A DNA stretch of 64,000 bases from Polytrichum commune (GCA_950295325.1 OX485807.1:28553666-28617665), one strand, 5' to 3'. Counted from the first letter of the stretch, positions 24,802 to 36,000 are shown. Numbers and translations are program-made. The notes: a model not told the origin generated them from the sequence alone.

Positions 24802-26295
24802 GACCTCCCTTAACTTCGTTATGGTTATTGTTAGTGCATGTTTGTTGATTCTTTGATTGAATACATAGGTGCTTTCAATTATGATTACTATTAAGTGTGA
24901 AGTGGATAATAAAATTTGAAGACGTAGTCCAATCTCTTTTAAGCATGGGTCTTTATGGTGTTTGTTCTTCAATCCTCACTTAAGCATATACCGCTCAGAT
25001 TTAGGCATCTGATTAAGAAAAATAACCAAATAACACCCACATGTCTTACTAGTCCGTGGCACACCTTCTTGGTGGATATATATGAAACACAACAACAACT
25101 TAGAGGTAAATCATAATTTGACCAAAGCCTAGTTCATAAGTAAAGAGATGATGCCAATGAAGTTTGGCACAAATGAGGACACGTCACCCTTGATCATAGT
25201 TGCAAGCTCATATGTAAATTTGAGTTCACAGTCACAATATGCTTGAGTTGTATGGTTACAACTCACCCAAAGGCCTTACCATGGAATTTTGAATTTTGAA
25301 TTTTGTGTGATCATGGGCCTCAAGTGTAATGTGAAGACATGGAGGTCCATCCTTTATCTAATCTGACCACTATTTCATTACCATCTATTCATGTGGGCCC
25401 TTCTACACAATGATTTATAATAAATCAAGGGCTATGAGTTTTTGAAGTTTTCAAGGTCACCTGTTTTTGTGTTGATCCATCTCTTTAAAGGGAGCTTGAC
25501 ACTAAATCCCGGTAGACAATGAAGCATTATTCATTGCATGCCATGTAGGACTCTGTGTACGTTTTCATGCACTCAAACTTCCTTGGTCCCTTAGACCTTC
25601 AAGCTCTAGAGTAAAATGAAGTAGGACGGTCTTGACATTTTCCAACAACCAAATTTTAGATTTTATTTCTTATAGGCTTGCAATCTATAAGGTAGTTGGT
25701 GCTAAAACCAACACCCTGAATTCTTGCACAATAAGTAAATATTGATTTGGAGAATGTCCTCCACCCTGAATCCTCTGATACCAATAAAACTTTGAACCCT
25801 TATAACTTTTGCATATGGAATTCAAATATAACATAATTTGGTGCGGTGGAATCAATGTTGGACTAACATCGTCTTGTTTTGATACAGGTAGGGTATGTGT
25901 GTTGTAAGCTGCTTTTTGTTTTTGACACCATTTGGGTCTATATGCAAGAACCTGCATGCCTAGGTAAAATTGCCCTAACCTATCAATATGCTTTTGAATG
26001 ATATTAACCCAAATAATAAAATAGATGTACAAAGACTCTCTCACCTTGAGATGCCCACTAACTATCAACTATGATGATGCATCTACCAAGTGTATTTTCT
26101 TGAGTGAGGACTGTCAAAGTTTTACAAGAGAGTGATGCCACTTCAACGCTGCTTATTTTTTTAATACCTTGGACCCATACCCTAGAGTAAAGTCCTTGGG
26201 CCCAAATTTCTTCTATCGAACAATAAGATTGCTTGCTTTTGGATGAGTTTCTTTGGTCTTGGACCGCAACGTAAACACATGTCCCACCCTTAGTT
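24802..26295. other. Gene-free interval with a dispersed repeat
   Basis: No gene is recognised. A segment at about 25380-25640 matches, in reverse orientation, about 33860-34130 inside an intron of the membrane-protein gene; shared blocks include AAACTTCCTTGGTC and TTCTAC near GGGCCC. Confidence 0.5.
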
Positions 26296-26673
26296 CACTA
26301 AAAACTGTATTTAGTGTCACCAATTCAATTTATCTTGCTCAATACTAATTATCGTACACCACCCATGTAGCGTCAGCAACACTAAATGTAAACCCAAAAT
26401 TATTTGTCATTTCTTGTCAAAATTTATTGGACATTATAGATTTACAATGTTTGCAATTACTATCAATTACTAAGTGATTTTTCATCCAAATTTTAATCAT
26501 CTATGTCAACATTTCATTATAGATATGTTAGGATGCAAAATATACCAAACATTTGTAAGTATTTCATTACATAATGGGAAGTTGGGATGAACAAGTATTT
26601 TTATACTTATTCATAGGAAGTGTCATTAGAAAAGTTACCACAGGCCATATGGCACTAAATACATTATTTAGTG
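26296..26673. mobile_element. CACTAAAT-ended MITE in the promoter of the small three-exon gene
   Basis: The left end CACTAAAAACTGTATTTAGTG (26296-26316) and right end CACTAAATACATTATTTAGTG (26653-26673) are mutually inverted and each is itself hairpin-like. The 378-bp unit has a diverged relative at about 42345-42749. The right end lies only about 205 bp upstream of the start codon at 26879, so it probably sits in promoter or leader DNA. Confidence 0.75.
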
Positions 26674-26878
26674 TAGTAAGGAAATTGGCAACGCACGGCC
26701 ACAGGGGCTGTTTCGGCTGTGCGAGTCTTCTTCTTCTTCTTCTTCTTCTTCAATTTCAATTCCCGCCTCTGCAATCTTCTGGAATTCCAAGCATTCAAGA
26801 GCCTTCATCTTCGTCGGAGTAGTGCTCTCGTGCACCGCAATTGCGTTGCATTCTTGCATGCTGCTGATATCGTGCACC

Positions 26879-27918
26879 ATGGACAATGATGATCAGCAGC
26901 AGCCGCCGGAATGGCTGCGAGATATGAGGATTTCAAAGTCGCCTCACTTCAACGCTACGCTGCGCTGTATTTGCGACATCCCGTCCCTTCCGTTAGGTTG
27001 CTTGCACCACCGATCTTCTCATTTTCTTTTAATCTCGTATCTGGCATATATACATATATAGCTTGTCGCTGTGTACACTGAGAATTTGAGTTTGGTTCTT
27101 CAAAAGGAGTACGTGGCTTATGTCTCCCGTCGTTGCTCTGTCCTCGAGTTGACGATGACGTGACCACATGAGCCTTGCAGGAGACAGGATTCGCCGGGAG
27201 TGTATATTGCATGGGGGAGAGTGCGGCATGGACTTGGCAGAGGTGCGTCTCTCACTCTCTCTCACGCACACACACTTCTCAGATGCCTTTTGAGAGGATG
27301 GATGTGTTTTGCACCGGTGTTTTATCAAATTCGATATCTGTGTTATTTCTTTCTTTCTTTCGTACAAGTTGATGGGGCAGGAATGTTAATTAGTTCACAG
27401 GTATCTTCAATTTTTGTCTTCTACACAATGGTTGTGATACTTTACTTTGTACAATCATTATCGTAAGTGCAGCTTCAAAATAATACAGAACGTATCTCTT
27501 GCTAACATCTGTAAATTCTATAACTGTGTTATTTTTTTTCTTTCTTTCTTACAAGTCGACGGGGGCTAGGAAAGGCTGTATAACAGAAATGTTAATTAGT
27601 CTACAGGTAGCTTCAATTTTTGCCTCCTACGCAATGGTCGTTGATGCATTACTTTGTCCATTCAGTATTGTAGGTGCAGTTTCAAGTTAATACTGAACGT
27701 ATCTCTTGTGACATCCTATCCATGCGCGTGGACAGAGGCAAGAACGATTGGAGCGTGCTGTAAACCTTATGGATGCGGACATGGACAGGCTTCAAACTAG
27801 AATTCGATTGCGACGTTCTCGTATCATCCGAGCCAGAGTGGCAAGGTCTTTATTCGTTACAGCAGGAGCTATTCTATGCATCGCAATTTGGCAGTCAGAC
27901 TTGCGGCCCACTCCTTGA
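26879..27918 (+). CDS. Small membrane-anchored protein, unknown function, three exons
   Basis: Exons 26879-26996, 27181-27242 and 27736-27918 join in frame across GT-AG introns (phases 1 and 0) to encode exactly 120 aa. The N-terminus is acidic and Gln/Pro-rich (MDNDDQQQPPEWL). A Cys-containing middle follows (residues 30-54). A charged, heptad-like stretch around residues 60-98 (RQERLERAVNLM onward) is rich in Arg. A hydrophobic segment (about 99-112, LFVTAGAILCIAIW) precedes a short hydrophilic tail. This layout suggests a coiled-coil protein anchored by its C-terminus, which is inference. I do not recognise the family. The clean frame joins and the compact coding bias of exon 3 are the main evidence that it is real. 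A CTT/GAA tract (26724-26751) lies just upstream. Confidence 0.7.
27338..27706 (+). repeat. Tandem duplication inside intron 2 of the small gene
   Basis: Two head-to-tail copies, about 27338-27510 and 27511-27706, share CTGTGTTATTT, a TTCTTTCTTTC tract, ACAAGT, GAAATGTTAATTAGT-like and ACAGGTA blocks. Each copy carries a pyrimidine tract followed by ACAAG and, about 40 bp on, CAGGTA, which resembles a small exon with acceptor and donor. Splicing either in would add a stop or change the frame, so neither is included in the coding model. Confidence 0.75.
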
Positions 27919-29690
27919 ACGAAGCTTATTGTAAAACAGATTTCTGGAGCAGCCGTTGGTCGTAAATAGAGCGCGCAAGTGATTACTACTTTGAAGATGT
28001 CCTAAACGTCAAATGCAGGACAATAAACATTTTGGAGATTCTTGTGTTCAGATAAGCTAATTCTCTTTTACTTCCGTCTTAAATATATACTATGACCGGT
28101 ACACCAGTAGATAAAATGCTGAAGCGTAATGTATTGTAGCATTCTAATAGAGAGGTGAATCATGATCAGCCGGCGCTGGTCAAGAAAATTGCCACAAATC
28201 TGCACTTCATGACTTGAATATATTTTTTAGATTTAACGTTCTGCACTAGGCCGTTTATGGTATTTATTGTCACATGTGTAATGGTGTCACATACCCTATT
28301 TTGAGGCGTATGCTAGGTTACACTAATGATCAACAACTTCACCATTAGCATCGTCTCATGGTCCTTGCATTCAAGTGCATTTACTAATATCTTGCCCTGA
28401 GTATGTTCAATCATGTTATGAGGTGTATGCTTATGTTACACATCGGTCTACAAGTTGACTAAAGTGTTCACAAATGACACTTGACATTAGTGGGTCCAAC
28501 AATATCTTCCTCTTGCATACTAAGATGTAACCACATCACACTTGCCATCAGTGTACACAATGAGATTTTTGCATTGTATACTAAAAATGCAAAACTATCA
28601 TCTCAAGTATCCCAATGTGCTACGCTAATTGCCATAATGTGAATATTTTTACACTTACAAAAGTTACTGTTGTTGACGAATAGTAACATATTTGCAATTA
28701 GCAGGCGTGACACTTGGAGACCTCTAGGCATCTTTAGGCCCTTTGCAAATAGTGTATGTGACAAGTAGTTACCATAAACAGTGTGCTACATTCCCTTTCA
28801 TTTCTTACCCTCTGCTTCCATTTAAACTGGAAGTAATAAAGAACGTGCTCCACAGCAGAGAAGATACACATGAATGTCTTGAGAAATGTCGACTTTTCTG
28901 TCAATAAAGTTAGACGAGGACCTACACTTCATTAATGCAGTGGTTTCCAGATCTAGAGAATCAGCTGGCGGCTCATCAATTTCAGGTATCACAGACTTCA
29001 ATCAAATAGAAGTTGTCGCTTACTGTAGATAATTTTGACGACTTAGTAGATTCATGTATGTGTGGTGACTCTACTTAATTAAGCTACTTATATGGTCATC
29101 TTTAGGAAAATGCGGCTGAATGTTGTCGCCATGGAAGTCATGATCACCCCCATTTCCTACATTCACTCCATGCTCTACCATTTTCAGTATTCTGGTTACT
29201 CTATCTTCTGTACACTACGGCTTCCAGCTGATTTGAAGACAATGGGGCTCACTTCTGTGTTGCCTACATGTGGGCTAATAATTACAATTCGCTGTGAAGT
29301 TAGGATAGTAGTATCTTCAAAAAGCGTTGGATTCTGAGCTCATAAATATAATACAAATCTTGCAATCCATTCGAACTGAACCCACTGTAACCAGTTTAAG
29401 GGCTACTGCAGTTGGATATCTGTAGAGACAACTGTACTTTGAATCATCAAACTTCACTGAAATGGCTTTGTAGTGACAATGGACAAAATCAACCAGTGAC
29501 AGACGTCCCCCGACTGGTAGTGTAGTGATAGCTCTAAAAGATATTCCCCAATCTTGCAAATGTGCACAGAAATTAAATTGACAGGAGTTAAAATGTTCGA
29601 TTGTTGATCTAACAAAGAAGTCAAATTATGGATGTGATCTCATGCGCTCTACAACAGAATTTTACAGCATAATTGCCCAATAATTGGCAC
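27919..29690. other. Gene-free interval
   Basis: The first ~250 bp probably hold the 3' untranslated region of the small gene. A dispersed repeat related to about 4560-4760 spans about 28460-28790. I see no recognisable coding region. Confidence 0.5.
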
Positions 29691-29938
29691 CACGCTTTTG
29701 TGTCAGTGAGGGCCTCGGAATTTCAAACTATGAAACCGGCACTCAAAGGCAAAGGTGTTCTCAGGGTGCAGGAGGCAGATCATGGGAATATCATGTGCCA
29801 CAGAAAGTGGAGGAGATTGAGGAAAGGAGATGACGATTTTCCTGATCCTAAGAATGTCACGAAAAGGTGAAGGATTGACTCTCAATGATGATAGAAAACG
29901 AATCGTGGAAGTTGGGTGTGGTTGACAAGATTATCCAT

Positions 29939-29949
29939 ATCCCGTATGG
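29939..29949 (+). promoter_or_regulatory. USE-like element of U1 copy 1
   Basis: ATCCCGTATGG lies at -69 to -59 relative to the U1 start and matches the plant snRNA upstream sequence element RTCCCACATCG at eight of eleven positions. The surrounding 21 bp (29936-29956) are identical in copy 2 at the same distance, while neighbouring sequence has diverged. A clear TATA box is not visible near -30. Confidence 0.7.
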
Positions 29950-30007
29950 ATTGGCGTTGGAGGGGGTGAAATCGGCAATTGAACAAGGGTGGTTGGCAAG
30001 GACATCC

Positions 30008-30167
30008 TTACTTACCTGGACGGGGTCGATCCATGAGCAGTAAGGTGGATGGCCTAGAGGACCTCGTCTCATTGCACTTCGAGATGGGTGATTTTAGTAT
30101 CTTCCTACGGGAGGTATACACGTCATAATTTGTGACAGCCGAAGCTTGCGTTCGCGCGGCTTCCTTC
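30008..30167 (+). ncRNA. U1: U1 spliceosomal snRNA, copy 1
   Basis: About 160 nt. The 5' end contains ACTTACCTG, which pairs with 5' splice sites. The loop-II motif ATTGCAC, bound by U1A-type proteins, sits at 30071-30077 in a CTC/GAG-type stem. Stem III is formed by GTATCTTCC and GGGAGGTATAC. The Sm site ATAATTTGTGA is at 30125-30135. The last stem-loop has the GCGTTCGCGC loop-proximal core typical of plant U1. In loop I the region that contacts U1-70K reads GAGCAGTAAG and departs from the usual GATCA(T/C)GAAG. The first base is T where U1 normally starts with A. It may be a functional variant or an early pseudogene. Confidence 0.9.
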
Positions 30168-31275
30168 CAAGGAAAATGAAATTCGGAGTTTTCTTCGCAC
30201 TTGGGAGGGTGATTTGCACGTCGGATATACTCATCGCTGTCATGCTCACAACCTGAACTTCATCTCCTGGTTTTTGTATGTCCATGAAAACAGTCTCCCT
30301 ATCAATATGGGAAATGAAAATGATATGGAATCTGCTGTGGAGCACTAGGTAATACTCTGATACCTTATCAATTTGGTCACTTTGCTTGCCGATATTGAAA
30401 ATTATTTTACGCCATATTACCTTTTCAAAATGTTTCAACCAATCAACTTATTGATTGACTGCTTGAAATTTGGCACCCTCACTCAACAAAGCGATAAATT
30501 TATGCCAGAAAGTATAGGTGGTAATAGCTCTAGGAAAAAATTCACGAGATTGCAAATGGGTACAGAAGCTACAGTAATAGGAGATTATAATTTGTTGATT
30601 GATCCTAGAACTAAAAGGTCAGTTCTGGACAGCAGTGCATCTTGTGCGCTTTACCCAGGATTTACAGAACTCATGGCACAGTGAGGGCCTTGGTATTTGA
30701 AATGATGAAACCGGCACAGACATGCAATTTCCATAAGGTCAGCTTCTAGCTTTGTCAAGGCAATCTCGGAAATTAATCGGAGGGTTTGGGAACTCACAGC
30801 CATGCGAAGCTCCTTGCACGAGCTGAGCATGTTGAGAAGAGGAGTAATGCAATCACATTATTGGTGCCATTATAAAATGATTGGCATCCTCGGATATTAT
30901 CATTTAGTTGCATTAGTTTCTTGGAAACTAAAATTTCGTAACCGAATTGGCTGCGCGGTTCAGGAATGCGACCGCGAGTATTTAGAGGATCGGCAATTCT
31001 GAATCTGTGTAACAGGATACACACTACAAGCCGATGTGATATATCATTGTCTGTTTGTCTGAATTAGCTGTGGCAGTAGACACTTGAAGCTTGTTACCAG
31101 GATGCAGGAGGCAAATCATGGGAGTACCATGTGCCCCAGAAAGTGAAGGAATTTGAAGAAAGGAGATGACCATTTTACCGATCGTATCCTCGTGACCAAA
31201 CTGTGAAGGATAAACTGTCAGAGATGGTAGAAAACAAATCGTAGAAGTAGGGTTGTGGTTGACATGATCATTCAT

Positions 31276-31286
31276 ATCCCGTATGG
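31276..31286 (+). promoter_or_regulatory. USE-like element of U1 copy 2
   Basis: The same ATCCCGTATGG sequence lies at -68 to -58 of the second U1 gene, within a 21-bp block (31273-31293) identical to that of copy 1. Retained identity at fixed distance in otherwise diverged flanks supports a promoter role. Confidence 0.7.
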
Positions 31287-31343
31287 ATTGGCGATTGAAG
31301 GGGTGAAAGCAGCATTGAAGAAGGATGATGGAAGTGGAGATTC

Positions 31344-31504
31344 TTACTTACCTGGGCGGGGTCTATCCATGAACATGAAGGTAGATGGCCTGGAGGAACC
31401 TACCCCATTGCACTAAGGGCCGGGTTACTCTAGTATCTTCCTACGGGAGGCATACACGTCATAATTTGTGGCAGTGGGAGCTCGCGTTCGCGCGGCTCCC
31501 TTCC
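31344..31504 (+). ncRNA. U1: U1 spliceosomal snRNA, copy 2
   Basis: About 161 nt, aligned end to end with copy 1. It has the ACTTACCTG 5' end, loop-II ATTGCAC (31408-31414), stem III with a compensated GTATCTTCC/GGGAGGCATAC pairing, and the Sm site ATAATTTGTGG. The 3' stem-loop is strong: GGGAGC pairs with GCTCCC around CGCGTTCGCG. The loop-I protein-contact region reads GAACATGAAG, one step from the canonical form. The better 3' stem and loop make this the likelier functional gene of the pair. A degenerate 3'-box-like stretch (CAATCAGGAAGTCT) follows at about 31515. Confidence 0.92.
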
Positions 31505-31515
31505 AATGAAAATGC

Positions 31516-33050
31516 AATCAGGAAGTCTTGTATCATTGATTGAATGTATAAAGAGAGTCTTCTTGTATGCTTTATACTTGTTTGGAAACCTTGAGTTATG
31601 TTACTCTTATTTGGATGTATCATACTTTTAATCTGCTGGAAGAAATGCATTTCAGATGCTGGTTGACTACAAACGATCATAGTGGTGGTTTTGAAATTTC
31701 AGAGACAAAAGGAGTTGTGCTGGCGACATCGGAGCAGAGCTTTAACTTGTCCAGGCTTTCAAGCAGAGTATGAGTTGCAGCAATGGAGCTCATTTGCTTG
31801 TTTTGGTCCTCTAATTAAATGACGCGAGGTACGATGCACTTCAATGATTTTGCAAAAGACTCCGAACTCTGTACAGAGAAGGCCTTGTAAACAGATGTGA
31901 CAACGTTCACAGAGCTACAGGTTACAATCTTCCAATCCTCTTTCCTGAGATCATATGCCATCTTACAAAAGAAGGTAAATTAATTAGCATCTAGTTTCAA
32001 GATGGTTCCCATTGACCAACGAATTGCCATCAGTTTCATAGCAATTCCATCTCAAGGAAAGCTTTGCAATAGAGCAATGCACTTTTGGGCACCACAACAC
32101 TTAGGATTTTGTGAACCAATTCAGTGGAACTCAAAGATTTTTTGCACATCGTTTTTTGGACACTTACGGTTAGGCATTTGTAAGAACATGATGTTGAGTG
32201 AAATCACAAGGCATAAGCATTCACTGTTTTGGACTTGAAATTGGAATAGGTATAATCCTCTTGGTCTCCTCTAGCTTCCTCTTCTCATTCCTCTATTGTC
32301 TCATTTCTTCAAGTTTTCTCAGACTGATCAACATTCGTCTCAAGGATGAGCATTTTACTATTTCCTACTACCCATACATGGTGTAAGAGATGGCACAAGT
32401 GTAGCCTAAAAAAAGAGATGTTTCTCATGAAAGTGTTATTGGAACAAAGCTGTTGGGAACAATTTTCCGGGTATACACATGCTCCTCAACATCGAATTCT
32501 GGCCTCTTTGGTAATGCCCGATAAGTGCAGGGGGCAAAATATGTCATCATCCTTCTCCAGGGGCAGCTTTACTCACAAAGCAAAATAGTATAAAGTAGAC
32601 ACCAGAATTAAGTGAAAAGACTGACCATATATCAACATTAACCTTAGATCGCCAAAGTTGGTTGCAAGAGAAATGGAGAACATAGAGTAATCCATTCACT
32701 CAATGGGACTTTTCTTCGGGAGTTGTACCCTATAAAATTCATTGTTTTGCATACAAGTTTCTTTCCACTTGTGATGCATGCTTGGAGGCAGTGTTTGACT
32801 TTGAATGAAGAGCAACCTATTTCAGTCATTGAGGGCCAACCTCATTGAAGAGCACCTCCTGGCATGCCAAAATGTGTTTCGACCCCCAGTGAACGGATAT
32901 AGAGTGCTCTTCGTTCAAACCTCCACACTATCTCCAAGCATGTATTGAAAACTTTACTGAACAAGGAAGGCGCTGCATGCAAAACAACCAACTCATGACC
33001 AAAAGTCATGTTGAATCAGAGGATAACTCTAATGAATGGGGAACACAGCG
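31516..33050. other. Gene-free interval
   Basis: Short unrelated ORFs only. The part nearest 33050 probably contains the 3' untranslated region of the minus-strand membrane-protein gene. No element boundary was recognised. Confidence 0.5.
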
Positions 33051-36000
33051 TCAAGCGGGAAGTTTCATTTTATATACAGTTGGAGGAAGGTTGCGGTGAG
33101 CTTTACAAAACACATCCATGCTACTCTCTAGTATTTGCCCTGTATCATCAACCTGGATGCCAATGTTTTGCATTTTGCGAACATCCCTCGTTGTGGGGGA
33201 TTGCCATGGCGCGTCCCACCATGCGTAGGGAAGGAGGGGAGTTTTCGCACACTGTGGCGCTTGGTTCCTGCACCCGAGCTTCCCACCAAATGTTCTCCAC
33301 GCATGGCCCCAGCCTGATTGCTTCACCAGCCCCTGTGCCACCAAGTCGCGCTGAAAACTGCTATAAAATGCACATGGAGCTTCCTCCTGGTGCTCTGAGA
33401 GCGTCGAAGCTGCAGCCAGCGATCCAATGAGCTGCGCGTACGTGGTGCAAACGCGCTCGTTCGCACCCGAGATGACGGCCACCTTTGCACGTGCAGCCAA
33501 GTAGAAATCCACCAAGGAAACCCACCGCGGCATCTCGCCCCAGTCACGCATTTTGTTGCGGGGAGGCTGGCCGTATTGTAAGCCCATCACCTCACTCAGG
33601 TTTTTGAACTCATTCAAGTATGCCATGTAATCAAAACGAATAATCTCTACTGTATCTCCCAGCTGTTGACTGACAATGGTGAAGACTTCGGGTGTGTCGG
33701 AAATCACAGCCACACGCTGCTTTCTCCTGCTATGGCAATCACGGTAATGCATGTTAGGTAGAATATTCTCCCAGTTTTGTGATGGAATTGGGTTTCATTA
33801 CCAGGGATACATCACAGTAAAGCTCGATGGCCATGACCATTAAAATCTAAACTCTCTAATTGGTGGTAAATGCCAAGACTGTCCCACTTCACTTTACATT
33901 GCAGCTTGAGGGCCTAAGAGACCAAGGAAGTTTGAATATATGAACAAACCTTTGGGGAGTCCTACATGGCATGCCATGGACAATGTTTCATGGTGTACCA
34001 GATTTTGTGTCAAGCCCACCTCAAAGAGGTGTATCTAACACAAAAAGCAGGAGACCATGACACCTCAAAATCTCACAACCCTTGATTTATTGTAACTTAT
34101 TGCGTAGAAGGGCCCACGTGAGCAAGATGGAAATGAAATGTCATTCATTCGAGAGTCCGGTGGCATATGTCTTTAAACAACACTGCAAGGGCTGTGATGA
34201 CACAAAATTTCATTTCAATTTTCTACGGCACGGTCTCATATGAGTTTCAAGGGCCCTCACAATTTCATGATCACGGCCTTGAGCCCTTCGTCAACAAGCA
34301 CACAGACTGGATAAAAAACATCTTGATAAGGACACAACCGAAGACACGTCACAAGAATGAAAGAGGCTTGGAGGAACATATATGCTCTTCCATCAGTTTT
34401 ATCAACATAAACAAAGTATAAAATATCAACAAACAAACAAACAAACAAACCTGACAATTTGTTGATTCTCTTGGATAGTCCGTAGAATGCAAGCTGCAGC
34501 TGCTGCCGGTGCCTCGTGACTTCGGTTGTGACGCAGGCGAAGGTGAAGGGAAAAATCAGGGGCAGGGCCTCCCTTCAACGCCCACTTGACAGCCGCTTCA
34601 ATGTCTGGGCTCGGCCTGACAAATGCTTGAAGAAGCTCACCAAATGTGTTTGGGCGTGAGCTTGGAACTGAGGGGTTCCCCAGCACTGTCACGGCCGCAC
34701 GACGCATTGCTGCATTTTCATTCTTCAATAAAAGCTGCAGTGCAACTGTATCCAGTGTACCCTTGAACCACAAGACTGTGTCAGGTAGGGTGGTCCAGTC
34801 ATCACAAAGAGACTTTGTTCGTGCAGGTCCATGCTCAATGTCGTCAACACGCATTGTAAAGAGGCGCTTATTTTTGCCCACACAATCATGAAGAGCCCAC
34901 AACTGCTTCACTTCGTGCATGCTGAACGTCTGATTGGAATATATCAAGTACTCCCCGAAAGGGCGGATGAGGTTTTTGGGATCACCAATGTAGGATGGGG
35001 TCTTTGATCCAAGCTCACCTGAGTCAGACATTTCAACATAGCATTCTTGAGCATGTGTAAGGATGTTTTATTTCTACTCTAGCTTCAAGTAGAGATTTTC
35101 AAGAACCAAGGTCCTTGTGTACATGCATGAATGCCAAGCATAGTCAAGTGGCAAGCTATCATTAGTGGACACACCTCATTGTTGTTTATCTTGAGACACA
35201 AAGCCTTCTTGCATCCATCAAAATTCAAGTGAAGATGTGCATCCCCGATGAAATCATTCTTGGTTTATCCGGATGACCTAAGAATTATTCCATTTGCATT
35301 GGAACCTAAATAGGCTACTTAAGAATGTTATGAGGGATGAAACACATCACATGACATTGTTTCATAAAGAGATTGACGCATTCTTGAACAAAATGATGAA
35401 TGTCAAATGTGTGAGCTTTCTATGGAGCAACTTGGATGTGTAAAGGATTACAGATTTTCTGCATCCATGGACAATTTAAGCTGAAAACCTGATTTTGGTA
35501 GTGCATCTAAAACATAATACCAGAAAAACTAATCAAAGACACACATTTCAATAGTAGCTTATAGGACAACCTCAACTATAGCCTACTAATGCCATTCTAT
35601 TTGAATCCTCAAAAGCATCATCAACATTGACGTTGCAACAAAGTTCAAAAGGCGAAGTAGTGGCAAAGCTGGGTGCATAAACGTGTACCTATAATGAGGG
35701 AACGATTGAGCATGAGGGTAAGGCCGGCAGCAGTTAGAACTTTGTACATATTGTTGCCAAATCCATCTTCAGAAGCAAGTCCCAACACAAATTTCCTTTT
35801 GCAAAAGTCTTCCCCTGATAATTCACGCACAGCTGCTGCTCCATGGTTGGCCATCCAAATATTGATCATTTCACGTACACGAAGACTAGCTGCCTCCGTG
35901 CTACCCGCAGCAACAGACCCCATGTCCTCAGCTGTTCCGCACTGCTTTGGGGGCTTCCAGCACTTTGAAATTACTCTAGGAATTTCAGAGTTTGAGGCAG

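Larger units (their letters stand above)
29691..31515 (+). repeat. Duplicated segment carrying the U1 genes
   Basis: The block about 29695-30180 and the block about 30675-31515 are diverged direct copies. Shared sequence begins at CAGTGAGGGCCT, includes GAAACCGGCA, a GATGCAGGAGGCA block and the snRNA promoter, and continues through the snRNA into the 3' flank. The second copy contains about 350 bp (30722-31090) that the first lacks. Confidence 0.85.

Noticed and set aside
27243-27735. Extra coding exons at about 27367-27401 and 27556-27606
   Set aside because: Including either breaks the frame, while joining 27242 directly to 27736 gives a clean 120-aa protein.
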